Shown: piece by piece, positions 53,903 through 62,311 of the stretch
Layout: the number at the start of each line of letters is the position of its first letter
How positions within the stretch are numbered: the stretch's first letter is position 1
NCBI GenBank assembly: GCA_002049455.2
Contig: KV918856.1
Coordinates: forward strand, 62,001-126,000
DNA length: 64,000 bases
Direction of reading: 5' to 3'
Origin: Porphyra umbilicalis
Lineage: Eukaryota > Rhodophyta > Bangiophyceae > Bangiales > Bangiaceae
Program-made: the position numbers and the translations under genes
Notes under the pieces: model-generated
Databases searched by the model: none
Seen by the model: the letters and a program-made list of their open reading frames with translations, nothing else
Told to the model about the DNA's origin: nothing

Positions 53903-54953
53903 TCACTGGTACGGCTGGTGGGCCGGCGGGTAGCCGCCACTCGGCGGGTCACTCCCCCCCCCCCCCCGCCCCCCCCCCCCCCCCCCCCCCCCGCCGTTGC
54001 CGCCGCGCGCTGCCGCTGCACGTTTTTGATTTTGACGACGAGCGCGCGCGCCATGTACTGGTCGCGGCTGAGCTTGCGCGTCTCCCGGAGGAACACGTCC
54101 AAACTGATCCGCTCCTGGTGGAAGGCCTCGGAGACGAGGTGCCGCGCGTCGCTCAGCGCCAAATCCTCTGCGCGCGCGTCGAGCAGCTGCGCCGACGGCA
54201 CGTCGCCGGCAACGACCAGCTTGTCCACGTCCACCTCCTTGGACAGCTCCGCGTTGGTAGTGAGCCACGACGACAGCTCCGCGTCTTCGGCGCGGAGCGC
54301 CGCCAGCCGCCGCCGCGTCGCGTCGGCGCCGCCCGACGAGAGGGAGAGGCGCTCGAGGCTGACCCCCACCTCCTCGTCGAGCGCGAGCAGCTGCTCCCGC
54401 TCCGCCGCGAGGCGCGTCAGCTCCGCCGTCGCCGACTCGGCCACCTCCCGCAGCCGCTCGTCGGTGCGCACCGCCAGCCGCCGCAGCAGCACCTCCCGCC
54501 GCGGCTCGTCGGCGGGCTGCACGGCCGGCGTCGGGCGGGAGAGGACGGGCGTCATGGCGCCAAAGACGCTCGCCATGACGCGGAGGAGTTCGGTGAGGGT
54601 CGAGCGGGGGTGGGACCACTCGTTGAGGTACGGGAGGTACACCTTGCCGTCCACGTCCACGTGCCGGTGTTGGGGCGCAATGACCATGGCGGCCGTCGGC
54701 CGCACATAGACAAACGGCGGGTGCACCGGGTGGTTGGTCGTCAGCAGCAGCTCGACGGGGATGTTGTACGTGGCCGACTGGTACACGACGGGGAGGGTGC
54801 CGTGGAGGCACAGGAGGCGGGACGGGGGGGGGCGCCGGGCCGGATGCGGGAGGTGCGCACGTCGGGCCGGAGCGACCGAAAGTCGCGGGTGACAGCAAGG
54901 ACGTCATTGACAATCTGCTGCTCGGTGTGGGGAGGGTACGCGCCGGTGGACCT
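53903..54953 (-). CDS. TSG101: TSG101/Vps23, ESCRT-I subunit (UEV domain and steadiness box)
   Basis: This endosomal sorting protein binds ubiquitinated cargo through a catalytically inactive E2-like UEV domain. The UEV is clear: YPPHTEQQIVNDVLAVTRDF, LLCLHGTLPVVYQSATYNIP, PPFVYVRPTAAMVIA, HVDVDGKVYLPYLNEW, STLTELLRVMASVFG and PVLSRP. There is no catalytic Cys at the E2 position, as expected. A coiled-coil region (EVAESATAELTRLAAEREQL) follows. The steadiness box reads FHQERISLDVFLRETRKLSR and QYMARALVVKIKNVQRQ. The protein ends naturally in GGYPPAHQPYQ at 53903. The frame switches at a C/G run at about 54823-54832 and again in the C tract at 53957-53992. The first complete exon begins at 54953 after an acceptor CTCCCACGTAG, so a short 5' exon with the start Met lies further right and was not identified. 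The Pro-rich linker of animal homologues is absent or short. Confidence 0.9.
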
Positions 54954-56174
54954 CTACGTGGGAGACACGGGAAAATAGCAAGTGGCGGGAAGCGTGCACG
55001 CAGTCATAGCGACCGGGTGGGGGTACAGATGGCCGCGGACAGAACAAGGGGAACAAGAACAACACAAGGGAGGCGTCATGGGAAGGAAATCGCAACGTCA
55101 GGCCCAACAATCGACACAAAACACACGAAAAGGCGCACGGAGCAGCATCATGCAGCAGGTAGACCACCAGTGCGCCGACACTGAGCGGCACCGTCGACGC
55201 CCAGGGTCGTCCGCCCTCGAAAAAGCCTCACCCCCACCCCGGCAACGGAGCTCGCTGCCGTCTATGGCTGGCTACCGCCCCCCGCCGCCCCCCCCCAGCC
55301 CCACGCAACAGCGGCACAGCGGCGGGGGGCCGGCGCAGACCCTCGCCGTCGCCGCGCCCGCCCCGCCCCCACCGTCCACACGACCGCGCCGAGGGGCCAA
55401 CGTACCAGTAGGCCCACCACATGGGTCCGCGACGCGTCCATGGCGGGCGCCACCTCCCACCCCCGCCCCGCGTCGGGACGCGGGGCGACGCGCGTCGCCG
55501 GGGCGGGCCGCCGCCCGCCACGCGCCTCCGCGGCGCCGACGCGCGCGCGTGTGTCGCCGGCGGGGGCGCCGCCGCGCCGCCGGCCCGTCGAAGCGCCGCC
55601 CGCAGTGCCGCCCGCCGACCGCGAGGTGTCCCGCACGCGCCGGCCGCACCCGCGCGCACCGCGTGCGCGTCGGCGGCCGCGGCGGGCCGGCAACGGGTGG
55701 GCGGGAGGCGGTCGGGGGGTGTGCGGCAACACGGGCGCGGATCGACGGCGCGGCCAGCGGGAGAGCCAGCTGGCGGCTGGCAGCCCGACACGTTGCGTGA
55801 CGCGGTCCTCGTCCAGATGGGTGGGGCGCGGGGCCTTGCTGTACTGTACTTGCCACAAGTCGTGAGGTGGACAGTCCGAGGCGGGACGCGGCGGATTTTT
55901 CGCGTCTGATCAACTCCACCAACGGATGGGGCGGGGGTCGGGCCGTGACGTCACGGAGGTCATGACCTCGGGGGCACACGGTGGCGGTGGCGCACGCGCG
56001 CCGGTGCTCGCCCCTGGCCTGTACACAGTCGCGACCGTCTTCTTTCGCCCCCCACCACGCGGCCGACGCCCCCCCCACGCGGCGCCTGGATCCCCCGGCG
56101 ACCCGCGTCGACGCGCTCCCGCCTTTTCTTTCGGTGCCCCCATCCGTGCCCCTACCCACCACCGCCACTGTATC
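54954..56174. other. intergenic region, includes unidentified first exon of TSG101 and the promoter of the next gene
   Basis: The part next to 54953 must be intron and first exon of the minus-strand gene. ATG triplets on the minus strand near 55080 and 55150 are candidates, but neither gives a convincing TSG101 start. From 55260 on the DNA is GC-rich with open frames on both strands and no domain. A CCAC-rich stretch precedes the plus-strand start at 56175. Confidence 0.35.
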
Positions 56175-57137
56175 ATGGTTACCACGCGCGCCCCCGTCCA
56201 CCCCGCGGCGGCGTTTCTCTCGGCCGGCGCCGCGCCCGCGGTGCGCACGGCCGGCCGCCGCGTCGCCGCCGCCGCCACCGCCGCCGCGCGCCGGCGGCGC
56301 GCCCCGCCCCCGTCCGCGCCTCCCCGGCGGGGTGGGGTGGTTATGGCAACCCCTGCCCCGTCACCCTCCCCCCCTCCCCGTCGACGGCGGCGGCAGCGTC
56401 CAGCGGCGGGGGCGCGCCCGCCCCCACCCGCGGCGGGGACCTGCTCATTCTGGGTGCCGGCACGCTCGGCTCCATCGCCGCGCGCATGTGGCTCGCCCCC
56501 CCCGACGGGGACGATGCCACCACACCCACCACCGCCGCCGCCGACGCGGCGTCGCCCCCCCGCTCGGTTGTCGCCGAGACGCGCACCGAGTCGCGCCACG
56601 CCGCGCTGCGCGCGGCGGGCGCGGTGCCCCGCACCCGCGCCGCCGCCGACGCGGCCGACGCAGCGGCGGCGGCTGCCGCCACTGGCCGAGGCGGGGGCGG
56701 GGGGGATGCCCCCCCCCCCCCCGCGGCGACCTTCTCCAACGTCCTCTTTTGCATGCCCCCCTCCGCGTCGCCCGACTATGCGGCCGAGGCGGCGCGGGCG
56801 GTGGCGTCCTGGGCGGGCCCCGCGACCGGCCGCCTCGTCTTTACCTCCACCTCGGGCGCCTACGCCGAAGACGCGGGCGGCGTCGTCACTGAAGGCAGCG
56901 CCGTGACGCCCGGGGGCGGGCGCCTCGGCGCCGCCGAGGCACTCGTCGCCGCCGCCGGCGGCACCGTCGTGCGGCTCGTCGGCCTCTACGCGGCGGGCCG
57001 CGGCGCGCACACGTACTGGTTGCGGCGGGGGGCGGTCGGGGGGGGCGCCGACGCGCTCCTCAACTTGGTGCACTATGAGGACGCGGCGGCGGCGGCGGTG
57101 GCGGCGCTGCGCTGCGACGCGACGGGCGTGCGGGCGG

Positions 57138-57171
<34 letters not shown>

Positions 57172-57458
57172 GGGGGGCGCCCGACGCGCCCGGCGCCGGC
57201 ATTGACGTGTTTCTCGTCACAGACGGGGTACCCGTCACCCGCCGGGCGGTGGTGGCGGCGGCGCTGCAACACCCGGCCTACGCGGGGTGTGCGGCGCCGA
57301 CGTTTGCCGACGGCGGCGCGGCGCCGGTGCCGAGCGAGCGCAGCCGCGGCGGCAAGGTCATTGACGGGCGGCGCACGTGGGCGGCACTCGGCTGGGCGCC
57401 CCGCTACCCGTCGTACGAAGCGTTTATGCGCGACGGGCGCACCGACAGCGTCGTGTAG
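56175..57458 (+). CDS. YeeZ-like atypical short-chain dehydrogenase/epimerase, plastid-targeted
   Basis: This is a Rossmann-fold NAD(P)-binding protein of the atypical SDR (SDR_a5, YeeZ) family; its substrate is unknown even in bacteria. The start MVTTRAPVHPAAAFLSAG and the following Arg/Ala-rich stretch look like a plastid transit peptide. The nucleotide loop is GDLLILGAGTLGSIAARMW. Further on are NVLFCMPPSASPDY, LVFTSTSGAYAEDAGG (strand with the SDR Ser), GTVVRLVGLYAAGRGAHTYW, LLNLVHYEDAAAAAV, VFLVTDGVPVTRRAVVAAAL and GGKVIDGRRTWAALGW. The NLVHxED and KVIDGxR boxes are those of YeeZ. The classical YxxxK pair is absent, as in that family. The frame switches at C runs near 56357-56378 and at the G tract 57137-57172, leaving an otherwise full-length protein with a few Gly/Ala inserts. 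The stop is at 57456-57458. Confidence 0.82.
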
Positions 57459-57710
57459 AGGAGCGGGGGGGGGGGGGGGTGCGCGGCTTGGGGAGGGGGG
57501 GGGGGGGGGGCGCCCCGCGCGCCCGGCGCCACGGGTTTGGGGGCGGAACCGCCGCATCGGTTGGTTGCTTGCGCGTTTGGTCTTGTCGCCCTCACTCCCT
57601 ACGGTTGGGCGGCCTGCCCACGCCGAGAAAATGAAAGAAAAGAAAAAGGGGGGGGGGGCAACCCCGCCCGAGCGCCGACCCCCGGCCGGCCGCCCCGCCC
57701 CCACCCCCAC
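57459..57710. other. spacer between convergent genes
   Basis: G runs (57465-57479, 57496-57510, 57650-57658) and a purine stretch (AAAATGAAAGAAAAGAAAAA) lie between the YeeZ-like and LSm1 stop codons. It is short and non-coding. Confidence 0.5.
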
Positions 57711-58708
57711 TCACACGTAATCCTCGGGCACGGGCCACTCGAGGCGCTCCCGCCGCCGAAAGGCGCCATCGTCGGCCTGCCGCGCGGAGCGCGCGCGCCG
57801 AATGTCCGCCGCCGACACGCGGGTGAAGCGCGCCGTCGAGCGCGCGTCCGACTCGGCGTCGAGCTGCCGGCCGGTCGGCGGGGGGCGGGGGGGGGGGGGG
57901 GGGGGGTGAGGCGACAAGGCACGGCGGAGCGTGGCGACGCGCGTCGGGGGTGGGGGGGGACGCGCGCCGCACCGTGCGTGCACGGCGGCCGCAGACGGCA
58001 CCACGGGCGGTCAGTGTCGGGTTCCACGGCGGCTCGCGGCGGGCGGCCAGCGGGGGGGCGGGGCGGCCGGCCGACGCGCGGTGCGCTTGCGCCCCACCCC
58101 CGCCACGCGTCGGGCCCCCCGCCGCGGCCGGCACGGGGGCAACCCGCACGGCCGCCGCCGACCGATACTGCGCACGCGCACACACGCACCACACCCGACC
58201 ACCGCCCGCCGCACGCCATCTACCGCTGCGTTCCACACCGTCGCCGCACGGGCCACGCACGGGGAATTCCCCTCCCCCCCCCACCCACACCACCACCCAA
58301 GCCCGCGCCGACCCCCCCCCCCCCCCCCCAAAAAAAAACGTACCTCCCCCACCAGCATCACATTCTCCCCCCGCACGACCACCGCCGACCCCGCCGGCAC
58401 GTCGGCATAGCTGCTATCCACAATGACCCGCTCGACGGGGGCGTCCAACGCCACGTTGGCGTACTGGTCGTACGCGGCGAGCGTGCCGAGCAGCAGCCGC
58501 CCGTCGCGGAGGCACACCAGCACCCGCCGGTTGAGTTGTTCGACGAGGCTCGCCGCCCCGGGGGGGGGGGGTCGCGGGCGGGATGCCCGCCGCAGCAACC
58601 GCCGCCGCGCCGGCGCCGAGGGCGGGGGTGGGGGCGCCGGTGGGGGCGCGGGGGGCGGGGGGGGCGCCCCGACCGCCCCGGCCGGGGACGGGTGGGCGGG
58701 GGGTTCAT
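57711..58708 (-). CDS. LSM1: LSm1, Sm-like subunit of the cytoplasmic LSm1-7 mRNA decay ring
   Basis: LSm1 marks the heptameric ring that binds oligoadenylated mRNA and promotes decapping. Exon 1 holds the whole Sm fold: ASLVEQLNRRVLVCLRDGRL, LLGTLAAYDQYANVALDAPV, ERVIVDSSYADVPAG and VVVRGENVMLVGE. The LRDGR turn, the DQYANV strand (Sm1) and RGENV (Sm2) are diagnostic for LSm1, where the residue before the Sm1 Asn is aromatic or aliphatic. Exon 2 (57863-57711) gives LDAESDARSTARFTRVSAAD and ends DGAFRRRERLEWPVPEDYV, the typical LSm1 C-terminal tail that lies across the ring. A 480-bp intron (57864-58343) separates them. The start is set at ATG 58708 (MNPPPTRPRPG). This needs a frame change at the C/G run near 58560-58570, and a shorter start just before GAASLVEQL is possible. 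A Pro-rich extension of 60 or more residues is unusual for the family. Confidence 0.88.
57864..58343 (-). other. spliceosomal intron in LSm1
   Basis: On the minus strand the donor is GAG|GTACG (G at 58343) and the acceptor is CCGGCCGGCAG|CTCGAC (AG at 57865-57864). Its start contains T9 and G/C tracts. Splicing joins VMLVGE to LDAESD exactly where LSm1 proteins continue. The length is 480 bp, also a multiple of three, but the intron contains stops in the exon frame. Confidence 0.8.
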
Positions 58709-60577
58709 CGCGGCGCGATGGAAGAGGGAGAGCAGCAGAGATGGCGGAAACAGGCAGAGGTGCGGGGGAAAGGTCACGGGGAGGAGGGGGGGAGGCGGGG
58801 GAAGGGGGTCGGCGGCACCACGGGCCGGGCGGGGACGGCGGCAACGGTGTGTGCTGTAGTCAGAGCACATCCAACAACAGCTGCCCCAACGAGCAGCTCC
58901 CCAATTGGGCCAACCACGTGTGCCCCTCTGAGTGGAGAGCCCAATATGGTTTGGTCCCACGACCTGGAGTTACAAAGAAAGGGGGCCACATGCGCTTATT
59001 GGGGCGGTGCTGTTGGGGCGGAGTTGAGTGTGCCACCAACGTCGTCGGCTGTCCCATCGTCGCGTCGGACCAACTTCCAGCGGGGCACGAGGGCGCGACT
59101 GTCGCGAGGCGTGTTGCAATCGAGAAATTTCGATGAAACCTCACAAGAAAGTGCGCCATGAAGGTGACACGTTGCTTCTGAATGCTGCTTCCTCACCTGT
59201 CTTCTGTGACAACAGTGTCCGGGCATGTGCACGTTGCGACGTTTTAAGACCTGCCAAGCCCGCAGGGCAGGTAAATCCGCGGATAGGTGACCCAACGCTC
59301 TGCCAGCGCGCGCCTATGCATAGAGAAAGTGGGACTGCTTCTGAACGACGGGGGAGGCAGGCCCGCCAGGTGCCCGCAGATTCGCGCAAGTCTCGGCAGC
59401 AGACAGTCTCGACTTTTCAAGCAGACGCCAACGTTTCGCGCCGCTCTCTGTCCACTCGTTTCGAAAATGGCGACCAATAACAGAGGGGGCCTGGCTTTCA
59501 GATGGCTAATCATTGGCCAGGCTGTTTTTTTGTCGACGCGGGCACCCTCGTTTCACCTCAGGTCCGACGTTGCTGGTGACCCGGGTTCATCTCCCGCCCG
59601 CCTCAAAGCTGTTGCTTGCGGCCTTCTCCGTCCCTTGTCACCGCCGGCTCTCTTTCACTTGCATCTCCACCCTCCTGGCACATCCCCTCCTTGGTACAAC
59701 TCCCACCCATTCGCGCATGTACAGGCCTTCCGGCCGACTGCGACGGCCGTCGGAACGGCCGAGGGCTGCCCTCGGCACCTCCCCCCAGTGGGCCATGCCT
59801 ACGGTGGCGCTGACCGCCGCCTCGTACGGCTGCCGACGGCGACCGCTGCCTGGTACGGCTGGCGACGGCGACAGCCGCCTCGTGTGTCTGAGGACGGCGA
59901 CCGCCGCTCGTGTGGCTGAGGACGGCGACCACCGCCTCGTGTGGCTGTCGGCAACTGCCACCGCCATTTATGGCTGACGGCAGCTGCCTCATCTTGTATG
60001 AGACGTGGCGTGGGTGTAGCCAGCAGCAGTGTCGTCGGACAGTGTGTGGTCAGCAACTGCCGTTGAGTCGCCTTACCAAAAACGTAGCCACGTTTAGGTG
60101 CACACGCCGGCGGCCTCGGTCTCCCCGGCCGCCGAACGCAGGTACGTTTCTTTCCAGGCGGCTTTTGTTGGACGCGCCTGACCCAGGCTCCAACTCAGCT
60201 TCTGAAGGAGGACTGTCCATTTCCGGTCATGCCTCTAGAGCTCACATTTTGACACTTGGGCTGCTGTGCCGACCCCACAACCTCTCTATGTGCCCCTATG
60301 ATCAACTGGTGGCCTGAACGAGCAGATCCGTGGCCAATTACTCCCCTGCGCCCTTCTTTTCGTGCTTGGCCGAGATTTCAGCCCTTTAAAAACGGGCGGC
60401 GATGCACGCCCACATGTCAATCGCACGCAGTCTCGTCCCCGTGCCACTCCGAGATCTTTTGACAGCCGTCGCGCGCCGCAAGCCGCCACCCTGTCTCCCT
60501 CTGGGGGCGACGCGCGTAGCTGTTGAGGACCCCGAAGGCCCTGATCCCCGTCTCATGCGACGCGCCCCTCTGTCAAG
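58709..60577. other. intergenic region with a tandem repeat
   Basis: This is the right flank of the GC island (to about 58890), then lower-GC DNA. Apart from the repeat at 59797-59985 I see no gene. Overlapping frames at 59513-59977 on both strands are products of the repeat. The last 200 bp must hold the promoter and 5' UTR of the next gene. Confidence 0.4.
59797..59985 (+). repeat. about 33-bp tandem repeat, five to six degenerate copies
   Basis: The units read TGCCGACGGCGACCGC(T/C)GCC or GAGGACGGCGACC(G/A)CCGC, followed by TCGTGTGGCTG or TGGTACGGCTG. The encoded repeats (ATAAxxx, DGDxRLV) occur in all frames because copies vary by a base or more in length, so no protein is called. Confidence 0.75.
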
Positions 60578-62311
60578 ATGGGCACGAACGGCGCGTGGCC
60601 CATGCCAGAGATCTTGATGCTGGTCACGGTGTGGTTGGCGTGCTCCTACGACAGCATCAATGGGACGGACAAGTCTCGCGACGAGTTTTGGGCGGCCATT
60701 TTCGACAATTGGCTGCTCAAGCAGGCGTCGAAGAAGGGTCACTCTGCGCGGTTGAAGCGCGGGCCTACGGCGATGCGTAAGATGTGGTCCAAGGTGCTAG
60801 CGGGCGTTATGGAGCTGTCCCATTACTACCTCCTGGTGAAGGGGAAAGATGACTGCAAGCTCACGGGCAACATGAACGAGGATCAATTGATCGACGCGGC
60901 TGTAGCCGCGTGCGCCGGCGCCAACGTGTACGCCAGGGTGCGGGGCGACCAAGCCGAAGACGAGATCAGCGGCAAGCAGACCAAGCGCCGCAACAAGACG
61001 CCCAAGGTCATCTACACCGAAGCATTCAAGATGCTGTACAAGACGCCCAAGTTTAACGCCACCGCGACCGCATTCCACGCGGCACAAAAAAAGCAGCAGG
61101 CGGCTGCTGCCAAGGTTAAGGCGACGAGGGAGGCCAAGAAGGCGGCTGCGGCCGCCGGTGGTGCCATCACAGCTGCCGCCGCCGCAGGCGCCGCCGACGG
61201 TGGTGCTTCGACCGACGGTGCCGTCGGCTCTGTTGCTGCCGACGACGCGGAAGGTGATAGCAGCGCATCGGGCTCGAATGACGGGGACGTCGACAGCGAC
61301 GAGGACAAGTCGACATGGGCGGCGCGACCAATTGGCAACAAGGCCGCGAAGGCGGCCAGGTCGCAGGAGTTTTCGGATGGGAGGACGCTCGCTAACATGG
61401 CGACATCGATCCAGCGCCTGGGCGATGCGGCCGCCGAGCGCAACCAGATGATGTCGATGAGCCAGCCCTTCATGATGGCATCGCCGGCCGGCAAGCTGTA
61501 TTGGGAGGCGCAGGCAGCCAAGATCCTGGCCAGCGCCGGTCTGAAGCTGCCGGAGGCGGCCAACGCGGCACCCGCGGTGCCGCCCCTGGTGGAGGGAGCG
61601 GCTGAGGTGGCGACAGGTGGCGCGGCAGCGGCTGGTACGCTACCGGTACCTGCCGGTGTGGGTAAGGACGCGCCTGCCGGCGTGCAAGCGTCTGGTGGCC
61701 ACACTCCGGTGGGTTCTGCCCAGGCGACAGTGACACGGGCGGCATCCCCGCTGCCGTGCGAGCCGCCCACAGCACAGCTACCTCTGACCGAGAACATGGA
61801 CCTGACGGAGGCGCAACCAGAGCTATCGGCACCCACATCTGTGGCTCGCTTGCCGGCTGGGCCATTGCCACCGACGAGGCGGACGAGCGCCCGCCTTGGA
61901 AAAGGCGCCAAGTCGGGACGTGTGGCCAAGCCACCCGCGGCGCGGACACCAGTCGGTCGGCGCGGTTACGCGGCCAAGGAGCGCTCTGCGGCCGCCTCCC
62001 TTAACAAGGCACTGGCCACGACCATTGACCTCGATGGCGTTGTGGGCCAGCCACCCGCGGCCCAAGCGCTGGCACCGACGGTGGTAGCAATCCCCGGCGC
62101 GCCATTCGAGCGCCGGTCAGCTTTGGTGGCGGAGCACAACGAGCCCCCGATGTGGGCGCGGGCCACGTCCGCGCCATCATGGGTCACGACGGCAGACGCA
62201 GCCCTGCTGCAGATGCCAAGCCAGTCCGAGGGGGATGGCGAGGGCAGCGATGCCGCCAGGGACACTTTGAAAATGCTCGAGGATGCATTGGAGGGCAGTG
62301 ACGATGACTAA
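60578..62311 (+). CDS. trihelix/NAM-associated-type DNA-binding protein, Harbinger-Myb-like, 577 residues
   Basis: The N-terminal 170 residues follow the trihelix (Myb/SANT-like) plus NAM-associated pattern seen in the Harbinger accessory protein and in many plant and algal genes. They show EILMLVTVWLACSYDSING, DEFWAAIFDNWLLKQ, RGPTAMRKMWSKVLAGV, ELSHYYLLVKGKDDCKLTG, MNEDQLIDAAVAACAG and YTEAFKMLYKTPKF. These match the tryptophans of each helix and the later AWxxL-like block. Coiled, Ala/Lys-rich helices follow (QKKQQAAAAKVKATREAKKA). An acidic region (DGDVDSDEDKSTW) and a helix FSDGRTLANMATSIQRLGDA come next. The long disordered C-terminal half is rich in Ala and Pro and holds basic patches (RTSARLGKGAKSGR). 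It ends ALEGSDDD at 62309. ATG 60578 is the first Met in frame, and there is no intron or frame break. It may be a domesticated or still active Harbinger ORF; its DDE partner is not in the window. Confidence 0.7.
   Translation: MGTNGAWPMPEILMLVTVWLACSYDSINGTDKSRDEFWAAIFDNWLLKQASKKGHSARLKRGPTAMRKMWSKVLAGVMELSHYYLLVKGKDDCKLTGNMNEDQLIDAAVAACAGANVYARVRGDQAEDEISGKQTKRRNKTPKVIYTEAFKMLYKTPKFNATATAFHAAQKKQQAAAAKVKATREAKKAAAAAGGAITAAAAAGAADGGASTDGAVGSVAADDAEGDSSASGSNDGDVDSDEDKSTWAARPIGNKAAKAARSQEFSDGRTLANMATSIQRLGDAAAERNQMMSMSQPFMMASPAGKLYWEAQAAKILASAGLKLPEAANAAPAVPPLVEGAAEVATGGAAAAGTLPVPAGVGKDAPAGVQASGGHTPVGSAQATVTRAASPLPCEPPTAQLPLTENMDLTEAQPELSAPTSVARLPAGPLPPTRRTSARLGKGAKSGRVAKPPAARTPVGRRGYAAKERSAAASLNKALATTIDLDGVVGQPPAAQALAPTVVAIPGAPFERRSALVAEHNEPPMWARATSAPSWVTTADAALLQMPSQSEGDGEGSDAARDTLKMLEDALEGSDDD

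Noticed and set aside
49961-54709. A single 1582-codon plus-strand protein running from the kinase through the TSG101 locus
   Set aside because: After about 52300 this frame loses natural composition and becomes antisense to TSG101. Kinase continuity moves to other frames and ends at 53373.
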